A stretch of 26,195 nucleotides of DNA from positions 1-26,195 of the forward strand of contig DDVC01000219.1 of NCBI GenBank assembly GCA_002345145.1, given 5' to 3'. This document shows positions 1 through 7,152 of the stretch, in pieces (the stretch's first letter is position 1; each line of letters opens with the position of its first letter). The notes below the pieces were generated by a model. It ran no database searches, was not told the origin of the DNA, and worked only from the letters and a program-made list of their open reading frames with translations. Origin of the DNA: Bacteroidetes bacterium UBA2322 (GTDB taxonomy: Bacteria > Bacteroidota > Bacteroidia > Chitinophagales > UBA2359). A program made the translations under genes and the position numbers.

Positions 1-147
1 TTCAACTATCGGTCAAAGAGGTGCAACTATCGGTCAAAGAGGTACAACTATCGGTCAAAGAGGTACAACTATCGGTCAAAGAGGTTCAACTATCGGTCAA
101 AGAGGTGCAACTAAGGGTCAAAGAGGTGTAACTAAGGGTCAAAGGAT
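1..147. repeat. 21-bp tandem repeat array, 7 copies, cut by the window edge
   Basis: Seven head-to-tail 21-bp units begin at 1, 22, 43, 64, 85, 106 and 127. The unit core is CAACTATCGGTCAAAGAGG. Copies 1-5 differ only at the second base of the unit (T, G, A, A, T). Copies 6 and 7 change TATCGG to TAAGGG, and copy 7 decays at its end. There are no spacers, so this is a minisatellite and not a CRISPR array. Because 21 is a multiple of three, the forward frames stay open through the first five copies, so the tail of a repeat protein cannot be excluded. The array probably continues to the left of the window. Confidence 0.95.
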
Positions 148-342
148 ATTAAAGGAATGAAAAACTCTCTTCATTTCTAAGGAAAGTATCGGGCTTATTT
201 CTTATTTTTCCGATGCCGCTTACTATTACCCACTTTTTCTAAATAAAGAAATACCCTAAATACTTACAGCGTAAGACCTCTATGCTAATGATAACTACAA
301 CCTCACGCGAAATGACTATCTTTAAGCCCTAAAATTGCCGTT

Positions 343-1830
343 ATGCAAAAAATATGTTTCTTAACCCTGTTTTTGTGCCTTCATGCAGCGCTATTGCAAG
401 CCGCCCGCGGCGATTTGGTTAGCATTACCCCAGTTGAAACCAAAACAATAGCCCAGCTATCGGCCGAAGCAACCGCCAGCACCGGTTTGCCGGCTACCAT
501 ATTTGGTTTTGCCTACGATATAGCGTCTTACAAAGTAGCTTATGAAACGTTAGATTATGACGGCGTTTCGCCCACCATTGCCACCGGCTTAATAGTACTG
601 CCCACCAACTACCCCTGTGCGCCGCCTATGTGTACCTACGGGCATGGGTTAGCCCTAAAACATTGGGAAGCGCCTTCGGTTTCCAACAATTTATATGGGT
701 TTATCGGGAAAGGTATTGCCGCAGTAGGTTTTATAGCCCTACTGCCCGATTATATTCACTTAGGTGTAGATGCTTCGCCCGGATTTCAGGCATTTATGCA
801 CGCCCAAACCGAAGCCGCCGCTACCATAGACCTCATCAGAGCGGCACGTACTTACTGCCAAAACAACAGTATTGACTATAACGACCAGCTTTTTATAAGT
901 GGTTACTCGCAAGGCGGACATTCCAGCATGGCTACCTGCAAAGCCATACAAGAAAACTACGCCGATGAGTTTACCATTACCGCTGCCATGCCCGGCGGTG
1001 GCACCTATGACCTTTCGGGTATTGCTGCCGATTCTCTCGCTTCGCCCACCCGCACTACCGGAGAGCCTCATGCACTTTGCCTTATAAGCCGTGCCTATTT
1101 TGAAATATATCAGCCCCAACTCTTAGAAATGGGCATTACTGCCTCTTTTGATGATTTTTTTAAACACCCCTACGACTCACTGCTCAACCTTATTTTAGAT
1201 GCCGGCCACCCGTTTGCCGATGTATCGCAGTTAGACAACATACCCAACCGTATGCTGGAAGATGTTTATCGGGAAGAGTTTATGACCAATCCTAATTTTT
1301 GGATGCGCACGTTCCTTGCCTTTAACAACCTCTACAATTGGGCGCCACAAATGCCCATGCTTCTTTTTCATACCGATGCCGATGTAGAAAATCCTTTTCC
1401 TAACGTGCTCTTTACCCTTGACCAGTTTGCCCTTAACGGCGCAACTGAGGTAGAACTGCAAACCGTTAGCGGATTTGGGCACTCGCAGGCGGGGTTATAC
1501 CACGTATTAGCCATGCGACAGTGGTTTATAGAGCTTCGGCAAGACTGCTCCACTGCTATTGACACACAAAAAGAGCTTTACCAAGCTAAACCCTACCCCA
1601 ATCCGTTTACCAATATATGCCGAATTGACCTCCAAAAAATTGCCACCCCCATTGCCCGATGGGAGTTGCTCAACCTGCAAGGTCAAGTTTTGCAAAGCGC
1701 CGTAATTGCCCCACAACAACCCGAAATAACCATTTTAGCGCCGCCGGCACACCATAACAATCTGCTCCTGATAGCTTTATACGCCCCAAACGGAGCGGTT
1801 GCCTATATACCTGTGCTTCATGTAAAATAG
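343..1830 (+). CDS. Secreted alpha/beta-hydrolase (lipase/esterase-like) with T9SS type A sorting domain
   Basis: The 495-residue product starts with a signal peptide (about residues 1-20, ending near LLQAA). An alpha/beta-hydrolase domain follows. It has a nucleophile elbow GYSQGG with Ser189, a likely acid in HTDAD (Asp345 or Asp347) and a likely catalytic His380 in GFGHS. The fold and the long insert resemble secretory-lipase or prolyl-oligopeptidase-like esterases; the substrate cannot be read from the sequence. From about residue 417, YPNPF and the following beta-rich segment (LLNLQGQVL) match a type IX secretion C-terminal sorting domain. The protein is therefore expected to cross the outer membrane and be released or anchored at the surface. 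It stands alone: about 180 nt upstream separate it from the repeat array, and 204 nt follow it. A weak -7-like TATCTTTA lies at 317-324. The fold and export are secure; the enzyme class is inferred. Confidence 0.9.
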   Translation: MQKICFLTLFLCLHAALLQAARGDLVSITPVETKTIAQLSAEATASTGLPATIFGFAYDIASYKVAYETLDYDGVSPTIATGLIVLPTNYPCAPPMCTYGHGLALKHWEAPSVSNNLYGFIGKGIAAVGFIALLPDYIHLGVDASPGFQAFMHAQTEAAATIDLIRAARTYCQNNSIDYNDQLFISGYSQGGHSSMATCKAIQENYADEFTITAAMPGGGTYDLSGIAADSLASPTRTTGEPHALCLISRAYFEIYQPQLLEMGITASFDDFFKHPYDSLLNLILDAGHPFADVSQLDNIPNRMLEDVYREEFMTNPNFWMRTFLAFNNLYNWAPQMPMLLFHTDADVENPFPNVLFTLDQFALNGATEVELQTVSGFGHSQAGLYHVLAMRQWFIELRQDCSTAIDTQKELYQAKPYPNPFTNICRIDLQKIATPIARWELLNLQGQVLQSAVIAPQQPEITILAPPAHHNNLLLIALYAPNGAVAYIPVLHVK

Positions 1831-2034
1831 CGCCATGTTTTGGGCGCAATTAAAACAGTTGTGCTTTTTTCTGCACCCATGCCAAGCCTGTGTAATAGCA
1901 AATTTGCCTTACAGGCAGCGGTTTATTGGCGCGCCAAATTACCCCGCTAACCAACAAATACACCCGGCTTAGTGTTACCATTAACTAAGGCTGCTTTTTG
2001 CACGCCGGCAAACCAAGAAACAAACAACAAGAAG

Positions 2035-2505
2035 ATGAAAAAAAAATATCTACCTGCTTTTTTCCTTGTTTTGGGGTGGGTAGGCATGGTGTTTTACCCT
2101 GCCTGCAACAATGCCGAAACACAAAACACAACCAACCAAGAAACAACACAACCCATTTCTACCCCCGATAGTACCCTTGCCATGTACTACCAAGCAATTT
2201 CGGAATACAACCTTGGCAGGGCAAAATCATTGCTTTACGACCCCTATACCGATTACCACCTGCCGCGTCCGTTGGTAATAAACACCTACCGCATAACTAA
2301 CCGGAAAACACTGGCAGCACACGAAGCAGCCGCCATTGAGTTTATACCGCCCCTGCAAGCCGGCGATGTAGAGCTTGCCGTAAACGAAGTACGAAACGGG
2401 CAAGCACAAGATTACCGCTACTGGTTTAGGCAAAAAGACAGCCTGTGGCTGCTATACGGGTGGATGGTAAACTATAAACCCGAAGAAATAGAAGACGACC
2501 CCTAA
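2035..2505 (+). CDS. Small lipoprotein of unknown function
   Basis: I chose the ATG at 2035 over the in-frame upstream ATG at 1972. It gives a 156-residue protein with a clean lipoprotein signal: a basic MKKK start, a hydrophobic core, and Cys24 in FYPAC as the likely lipidated residue. The lipobox is not canonical, with Pro at -2 and Tyr at -3, but Bacteroidota lipoboxes are loose. The next 25 residues are a Thr/Asn/Gln-rich linker. The folded part (about residues 50-156) has several Trp and Tyr residues and looks like a small NTF2-like or cystatin-like alpha+beta domain, but I do not recognise a family. It ends 56 nt before moaA, which has its own promoter, so a functional link to moaA is not supported. 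Confidence 0.75.
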   Translation: MKKKYLPAFFLVLGWVGMVFYPACNNAETQNTTNQETTQPISTPDSTLAMYYQAISEYNLGRAKSLLYDPYTDYHLPRPLVINTYRITNRKTLAAHEAAAIEFIPPLQAGDVELAVNEVRNGQAQDYRYWFRQKDSLWLLYGWMVNYKPEEIEDDP

Positions 2506-2513
2506 AAATAACC

Positions 2514-2541
2514 TTTGTTTACCGGTTTATGGCTACATTTG
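2514..2541 (+). promoter_or_regulatory. Bacteroidota-type promoter for moaA
   Basis: TTTG at 2514-2517 (-33 element) is followed after 16 nt by TACATTTG at 2534-2541, a perfect match to the TAnnTTTG -7 consensus. Counting 7 nt beyond the -7 box puts transcription start near 2548, giving a leader of about 14 nt before the moaA ATG at 2562. Confidence 0.7.
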
Positions 2542-2561
2542 CCTAAACAACGCCACCCGCC

Positions 2562-3542
2562 ATGCTTACCGACCGGTTTAACCGCCCACACAACTACCTC
2601 CGCATTTCGCTTACCGATAACTGCAATTTTAGGTGTACGTACTGTATGCCCGATGAAAAAATGCAGTTTAAGCCCGCAGCACACCTTATGCAACAACCCG
2701 AAATTGACCATATTGCAGGGGTTTTTGTGCAATTAGGGGTAAATAAAATTCGCTTTACCGGTGGCGAGCCACTGGTGCGCAAAGATGCTGCCAACATCAT
2801 TCTACAAACCGCCCGATACCCGGTTGAACTTACCCTTACTACCAATGGTACAAGGGTACATGAATTTATACCCGTGTTTAAAGATGCCGGCATACAATCG
2901 GTAAATGTGAGTTTAGATACGCTCGACCCGCATAAATTTACCCTCATTACCCGCCGAGACGAGTTTGACCGCGTATGGCAAAATATAGAACTACTCCTGC
3001 ATCACGGCTTTAAGGTAAAGGTAAATATGGTGGTAATGAATGGGGTAAACCACCATGAGCTACCCCGGTTTGTGGCGCTTACCCAACATCTGCCGCTCCA
3101 CATACGGTTTATAGAGTTTATGCCCTTTACTGGCAACCAATGGCAGGGCAACAAGGTATTTACCTTTGCCCAAATGCTGGAAACCATATCAGAAAAATTT
3201 TTGTTTGTTCCGCTCAATAACCACCCTTCCGATACAGCTAAAAAATTTAAAGTGCCAAATTATGAAGGCACTTTTGCTGTAATCAGCACCATTACCGCTC
3301 CGTTTTGTGCCAACTGCAACCGCATGCGCCTTACCGCCGATGGTAAAATGAAAAACTGCCTTTTTTCTGCCGGCGAAGCCGATATTTTAGGCGCACTACG
3401 CCGTGGCGAAGATATTGTACCCATTATTGAACAATGTTTATGGCATAAAGAAGCCGAGCGCGGTGGTCAGTTTATGCCCCATTTTGAAACCATGAACGCC
3501 CAAACCATGCAAAACCGCAGCATGATTGCCATTGGGGGGTAG
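2562..3542 (+). CDS. moaA: GTP 3',8-cyclase MoaA, molybdenum cofactor biosynthesis
   Basis: This radical-SAM enzyme converts GTP to 3',8-cyclo-GTP, the first committed step of molybdopterin synthesis. The N-terminal cluster motif is CX3CX2C (Cys21, Cys25, Cys28 in CNFRCTYC), followed by GGEP at 67-70. The second, GTP-binding 4Fe-4S cluster is supplied by Cys249, Cys252 and Cys266 (CANC ... NC). The protein ends in Gly-Gly, the conserved flexible MoaA tail needed for activity in studied homologues. Its length of 326 residues is normal. No moaC, moaD, moaE, moeA or mobA lies in the window, so the gene is separated from its pathway partners. A promoter sits directly upstream and an intrinsic terminator directly downstream, so it is probably transcribed alone. 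Confidence 0.97.
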   Translation: MLTDRFNRPHNYLRISLTDNCNFRCTYCMPDEKMQFKPAAHLMQQPEIDHIAGVFVQLGVNKIRFTGGEPLVRKDAANIILQTARYPVELTLTTNGTRVHEFIPVFKDAGIQSVNVSLDTLDPHKFTLITRRDEFDRVWQNIELLLHHGFKVKVNMVVMNGVNHHELPRFVALTQHLPLHIRFIEFMPFTGNQWQGNKVFTFAQMLETISEKFLFVPLNNHPSDTAKKFKVPNYEGTFAVISTITAPFCANCNRMRLTADGKMKNCLFSAGEADILGALRRGEDIVPIIEQCLWHKEAERGGQFMPHFETMNAQTMQNRSMIAIGG

Positions 3543-3566
3543 CTACCAACAAGCATTGTGCTAAAT

Positions 3567-3602
3567 AAAAAAGGGCATCGGTAAAAACCGATGCCCTTTT
3601 TT
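3567..3602. terminator. Bidirectional intrinsic terminator between moaA and the convergent secreted-protein gene
   Basis: A perfect 12-bp stem (AAGGGCATCGGT at 3571-3582 with 3587-3598) closes an AAAA loop. A T-run follows on the plus strand and an A-run (3567-3572) precedes it, giving a T-tract on the minus strand. It serves moaA from the left and the gene at 3621-4409 from the right. Confidence 0.9.
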
Positions 3603-3620
3603 GCGCTTAAAAGCGGTTAA

Positions 3621-4409
3621 TTATCGGATAATCAACATTTTAGCCGAAGAAACTTGTGTTTCGGTTTCTAAGGTAATGAGATACTGACCACCGGCTACGG
3701 CGTTACCATCGGCGTCCATTCCGTCCCAACTTACATAGTGCTGACCGGCAATGTGGTTGGCAGCCGTAAGTACTTTTACCACCTGACCTTGCAGGTTATA
3801 CACTTTAAGACTGGCAAACTCGCCGTCTTTTTGGGTAGTATAAGAAATTTGCGTAGCGGTGGTAAACGGATTGGGGTAATTGTGCAGTTGAACGGCATTT
3901 TGTACGTTGCCGCCTATGCCGGTACCGGTACAACTTGCAAAAGTAAGAGCAAAGTCCCCGCAGTTGCTGTTGGGGTCTTTACCTTCTGAAGACCATGGGG
4001 CGGGGTCATTATCTGAACCGTTAAACACACAATTGATACCAAGAACCTCTTCGCCTGCGGGCACGCCGTAAAACTCACGGGGCATAAAAGAGATTTTATA
4101 CACATTGGTAGTTCCTTCGCGGAACATTTTAGTAGCCTGTATGTTATCGGGGTTGTCGTTCCAGCCCTTAACAAACTGCCAGTTGCCACCGGCAGCAGTA
4201 GTAACACCGCTATGAATGGCAATATAGGGCAAACCGGCAACACTTGTTTTGCCTTCGGGGGTGCAGCCGTTATCGGCATAGTAGGTAATGGTAACCCACT
4301 CATCAGCAGAGGCCGGACAAGAAATGGTTAACACCGGAGATTGGGCATAAACAACTCCTGTAACTAACAACAGAAAAAGCAAGGCAAGATTTTGTAACGT
4401 TTTTTTCAT
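3621..4409 (-). CDS. Secreted beta-sandwich protein with T9SS type A sorting domain
   Basis: The 262-residue product has a signal peptide (MKKTLQ start, cleavage after VVYAQ, about residue 23). A beta-rich domain spans about residues 24-160. Its pattern (AIHSGV, then GNWQFVKGW, then FYGVPAGEEVLGINCVFN) resembles the small carbohydrate-binding-like domains common in Bacteroidota outer-membrane starch-binding and secreted proteins; I infer this resemblance from memory. Residues 177-262, beginning NYPNPF and containing LKVYNLQGQVVKVL, a FlgD-like turn and a C-terminal basic end, form a T9SS type A sorting domain. There is no enzymatic motif. Its 5' leader carries the CACCAAA element shared with two other secreted-protein genes in this window. 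Export is confident; ligand binding is inferred. Confidence 0.88.
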   Translation of the reverse strand: MKKTLQNLALLFLLLVTGVVYAQSPVLTISCPASADEWVTITYYADNGCTPEGKTSVAGLPYIAIHSGVTTAAGGNWQFVKGWNDNPDNIQATKMFREGTTNVYKISFMPREFYGVPAGEEVLGINCVFNGSDNDPAPWSSEGKDPNSNCGDFALTFASCTGTGIGGNVQNAVQLHNYPNPFTTATQISYTTQKDGEFASLKVYNLQGQVVKVLTAANHIAGQHYVSWDGMDADGNAVAGGQYLITLETETQVSSAKMLIIR

Positions 4410-4421
4410 AACTAAAATGAA

Positions 4422-4430
4422 TTTGGTGAA
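4422..4430 (-). promoter_or_regulatory. Conserved leader element TTCACCAAA, 12 nt before a start codon
   Basis: Read on the minus strand this is TTCACCAAA, 12 nt upstream of the ATG at 4409. The same nonamer lies 13 nt before the ATG at 9916 and 11 nt before the ATG at 15703. It fits neither promoter box nor Shine-Dalgarno sequence. Its role, perhaps in translation initiation, is inferred. Confidence 0.45.
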
Positions 4431-4641
4431 TGTTGATTTAATGCGTTATTGAAAAGAAAAGATAATGCAAAGAACAGAATTGGTAGATAATGGTTTGAAA
4501 AATGTGCCGAAAATGTCGTTTGGGTTGCAACCTCAGCGCCTGTTTTAAACGTCAATGCAAGTTAGCTCTTTTTTTATTTGCTGCAAATATCGGGCTATTT
4601 TTCTAACATTTTTTAACAAAAACCCCCTTAATTTTTAATTT

Positions 4642-5187
4642 ATGCCTGTCATTTTACCCGTAAACGGCATACACCCCCTGTTGGGCAACGATTGTTTTGT
4701 GGCTCCTAATGCCACCATAGTAGGTGATGTTACTTTGGGCAACCAATGTAGTGTTTGGTTTAGCGCGGTAGTGCGCGGCGATGTGCATTACATAAAAATT
4801 GGCAACAAGGTAAATATACAAGACGGCGCTATCATTCACTGCACCTACCAAAAAGCGCCGGTAAATATAGGCAACAACGTATCTATAGGGCATAGGGCAA
4901 TAGTACATGGCTGTACCATTCATGATAATGTGCTGGTAGGTATGGGCGCTATTGTTATGGACCACGCTGTTATACACTCCAACAGCATTATAGCAGCCGG
5001 CGCAGTGGTGCTGGAAAATACGGTGGTAGAATCGGGCAGTATTTATGCGGGTGTGCCGGCAAAAAAGGTAAAATCTATCAGCTCTGAGCAGTTTGCCGTG
5101 CTTATTGAGCGCATTGCCAATAACTACATCATGTATGCCGGCTGGTTTAATGATGTTGAACAACCACCCCGCCATTCATTGCTGTAA
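4642..5187 (+). CDS. Gamma-class carbonic anhydrase-like hexapeptide-repeat protein
   Basis: This 181-residue cytosolic protein consists of hexapeptide repeats that build a left-handed beta-helix (for example ATIVGD, VTLGNQ, VNIGNN, VSIGHR), followed by a C-terminal helix. It belongs to the gamma-carbonic-anhydrase/PaaY/YrdA group. Three histidines sit in the positions that bind metal in that family: His66 (IIHCT), His84 (SIGHRA) and His89 (IVHG), with the conserved five-residue step between the last two. Family members are trimers with the metal at subunit interfaces; some hydrate CO2, others have no proven activity. It is a single gene flanked by 232 nt upstream and about 100 nt downstream. 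The length is normal and nothing is missing. Confidence 0.92.
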   Translation: MPVILPVNGIHPLLGNDCFVAPNATIVGDVTLGNQCSVWFSAVVRGDVHYIKIGNKVNIQDGAIIHCTYQKAPVNIGNNVSIGHRAIVHGCTIHDNVLVGMGAIVMDHAVIHSNSIIAAGAVVLENTVVESGSIYAGVPAKKVKSISSEQFAVLIERIANNYIMYAGWFNDVEQPPRHSLL

Positions 5188-5288
5188 CCATAATGCGCTT
5201 AGGTTGTTTACCCAACTAAACCAACAAAGTCATCTTCTCCTTACACAGATGCCGAAGGCTTTGCTGTAAGTATCTTTTTGCCCCGATT

Positions 5289-5450
5289 ATGCCCCACAAA
5301 AAACAACACCTACCCCAAAAAACCTGTATGGTTTGCAACCGCCCTTTTGCCTGGCGCAAAAAATGGGAAAACGTATGGCATGAGGTAAAGTATTGCAGCC
5401 ATAAATGCCGCACCCAAAAAAATAAGCCCACCACCCATGCAGCTCACTAA
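5289..5450 (+). CDS. DUF2256 zinc-finger-like small protein
   Basis: A 53-residue protein starts at the ATG at 5289. It matches the DUF2256 pattern: CMVCNRPFAWRKKW followed by YCSHKC, giving four cysteines (Cys13, Cys16, Cys36, Cys40) spaced CX2C...CX3C as for one zinc ion. The Lys- and Arg-rich, Trp-containing core is typical, and the family is known mainly as a neighbour of photolyase/cryptochrome-related genes. Its last 14 nt overlap the start of the photolyase-like gene at 5437 in another frame, so the two should be translationally coupled. Its molecular role is unknown; a cofactor or nucleic-acid-binding accessory role for the photolyase is inference from context. Confidence 0.88.
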   Translation: MPHKKQHLPQKTCMVCNRPFAWRKKWENVWHEVKYCSHKCRTQKNKPTTHAAH

Positions 5451-6927
5451 GCAAATAACCCTTGTTTTTCCGCATCATTTGTTTAAACAGCATCCTGCCT
5501 TGCAGCAGGGGCGCACGGTGGTTATGGTAGAAGAGTATTTGTTTTGGCGGCAATACCGGTTTCATAAACAAAAATTAGCTTTTCACCGCGCAAGTATGCA
5601 GTTTTACCGCCGGTTTTTAGAGCAACAGGGCTATGCTGTATTATACCTGAACGCCACCAATGAGCTTAGCAATTTGCGCCTCCTCTTGCCCCACCTTGCC
5701 GCACAAGGCGTAACCCATGTTCACTGCTGCGAACCCTCAGACAACTGGCTCCAAAAACGCCTTATAAACGGCGCTGCTGCCTGTGGTATTACGCCAATAC
5801 TGTACAGCAGTCCTTTGTTTTTGAACACACTGCCCGATTTAGCTGCCTTTTTTAAAGACCGAAAACGCTACTCTCAAACCGATTTTTATATACACCAACG
5901 CAAAACTCGTGGCATTTTGCTCACCCCCGATGGTAAACCCATAGGCGGTAAATGGAGCTTTGATGCCGAAAACCGCCAAAAATACCCTAAAAACAAGGTG
6001 CCGCCTGCGGTAAACCTGCCCCCGCCAAACCCCTTTCATACCGAAGCCTGCGCCTATGTGGAGCAGTTTTTTGCCCACCACTACGGCAGCCTTAGCCCAC
6101 ACTGGCGCTACCCCTGCACTTTTGATGAAAGCGAACAATGGCTAACCCATTTCTTACAACATAGGTTTGCCGAGTTTGGCGTTTATGAAGATGCCATAGT
6201 GCAGCAGGAGCATTTTTTGCACCATAGCGTACTTACACCTATGCTCAATGTGGGTTTACTTACCCCGCAACAGGTGCTGCAAACTACGCTCAATTTTGCG
6301 GCAAAACAGCCCGTGCCGCTAAACTCACTTGAAGGGTTTGTGCGCCAAATTGTAGGGTGGCGCGAGTTTATAAGGGCAATGTATGAACAAACCGGCACAC
6401 AAGCCCGCAATACCAACTACTGGGGTTTTACCCGAAAAATACCGCCCGCTTTTTGGCAGGGCAATACCGGCATTTTGCCGATAGATGCAGTGGTAAACAA
6501 GGTACTTAAAACCGCTTATTGCCACCATATTGAGCGGCTCATGGTGCTGGGTAATTTTATGCTCTTATGTGAATTTGACCCAAATGAAGTGTATAGGTGG
6601 TTTATGGAGCTTTTTATTGATGCCTATGACTGGGTAATGGTGCCCAATGTGTATGGTATGAGCCAGTTTGCCGATGGTGGTTTGTTTGCTACTAAACCCT
6701 ACCTAAGCGGCAGTAACTACTTACTAAAAATGAGCAACTTTGCTGCATCGGGCAACTGGCAACCTATTTGGGACGCTTTGTTTTGGCGTTTTATGCACAC
6801 CTATCGGGATTTTTTGGGACAAAATCCGCGCCTCGGCATGTTGCTCCGCACGTTTGACCAAATGCCAGCCGCCCGCCGTCAAACTTTATTGCATACTGCC
6901 GGCGCTTTTTTGGATAAATGGGAGTAA
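5437..6927 (+). CDS. Cryptochrome/photolyase-related protein (DPRP family) lacking FeS-cluster cysteines
   Basis: This 496-residue protein belongs to the deoxyribodipyrimidine-photolyase-related (bacterial (6-4)/CryB/PhrB) family. An N-terminal Rossmann-like antenna domain (about 1-130, LVFPHHLFKQHPAL at the start) is followed by the helical FAD-binding domain, with REFIRAMY (309-316), HHIERLMVLGNF (363-374), PNVYGMSQFADGG (403-415), KPY and NPRLGMLLRTFDQM near the end. Characterised members bind FAD, a lumazine chromophore and a 4Fe-4S cluster, and repair (6-4) photoproducts or act as light sensors. Here the segment that normally supplies three clustered cysteines (after KMS at 431-433) reads NFAASGNWQPIWDALFW, with no cysteine anywhere after Cys378. 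The cluster is therefore probably absent. The start at 5437 overlaps the upstream DUF2256 gene by 14 nt. Repair activity is not certain. Confidence 0.9.
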   Translation: MQLTKQITLVFPHHLFKQHPALQQGRTVVMVEEYLFWRQYRFHKQKLAFHRASMQFYRRFLEQQGYAVLYLNATNELSNLRLLLPHLAAQGVTHVHCCEPSDNWLQKRLINGAAACGITPILYSSPLFLNTLPDLAAFFKDRKRYSQTDFYIHQRKTRGILLTPDGKPIGGKWSFDAENRQKYPKNKVPPAVNLPPPNPFHTEACAYVEQFFAHHYGSLSPHWRYPCTFDESEQWLTHFLQHRFAEFGVYEDAIVQQEHFLHHSVLTPMLNVGLLTPQQVLQTTLNFAAKQPVPLNSLEGFVRQIVGWREFIRAMYEQTGTQARNTNYWGFTRKIPPAFWQGNTGILPIDAVVNKVLKTAYCHHIERLMVLGNFMLLCEFDPNEVYRWFMELFIDAYDWVMVPNVYGMSQFADGGLFATKPYLSGSNYLLKMSNFAASGNWQPIWDALFWRFMHTYRDFLGQNPRLGMLLRTFDQMPAARRQTLLHTAGAFLDKWE

Positions 6928-6990
6928 CTGAGTATGTTCAAAATCAAATAGTTGTAATAACCTCTAATCACTTAAAGCTGCTAAACAAAT

Positions 6991-7022
6991 CTGCCCTGTT
7001 TCAACTACCGGAAACAGGGCAG
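6991..7022. terminator. Hairpin downstream of the photolyase-like gene, no U-tract
   Basis: A perfect 12-bp stem (CTGCCCTGTTTC at 6991-7002 with 7011-7022) closes an 8-nt loop. It lies about 64 nt after the photolyase stop codon but is not followed by a T-run, so it may be a processing or stabilising structure and not a classical terminator. Confidence 0.4.
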
Positions 7023-7099
7023 ACCAATACTTATGCTGCATTTTGCCGGCTTATTTGTTTTGCAACAACAATGCTTTTATCAATTGCAACAAATAAATA

Positions 7100-7130
7100 C
7101 CCCCAAAACAACATATTTTGGGGGCTTTTA
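7100..7130. terminator. Bidirectional intrinsic terminator between convergent genes
   Basis: CCCCCAAAA (7100-7108) pairs perfectly with 7116-7124 around a 7-nt loop. CTTTTA follows on the plus strand, and the preceding AAATAAATA gives a T-rich tail on the minus strand. It separates the photolyase-like gene from the convergent gene ending at 7153. Confidence 0.8.
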
Positions 7131-7152
7131 TTGGCAGTATAGTAATGTTTTG

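Noticed and set aside
1..147. CRISPR array
   Set aside because: Units are directly abutting 21-mers with no unique spacers and no cas genes nearby.
1972..2034. Upstream in-frame start for the lipoprotein gene
   Set aside because: It would put 21 polar residues before an intact lipoprotein signal peptide; the ATG at 2035 is the natural start.
4654..5175. 173-residue minus-strand frame
   Set aside because: It is the antisense shadow of the hexapeptide-repeat protein, which has clear family motifs.
5271..5280. Promoter TATCTTTTTG for the DUF2256-photolyase unit
   Set aside because: It only loosely fits the -7 box, and there is no TTG at the required distance upstream.
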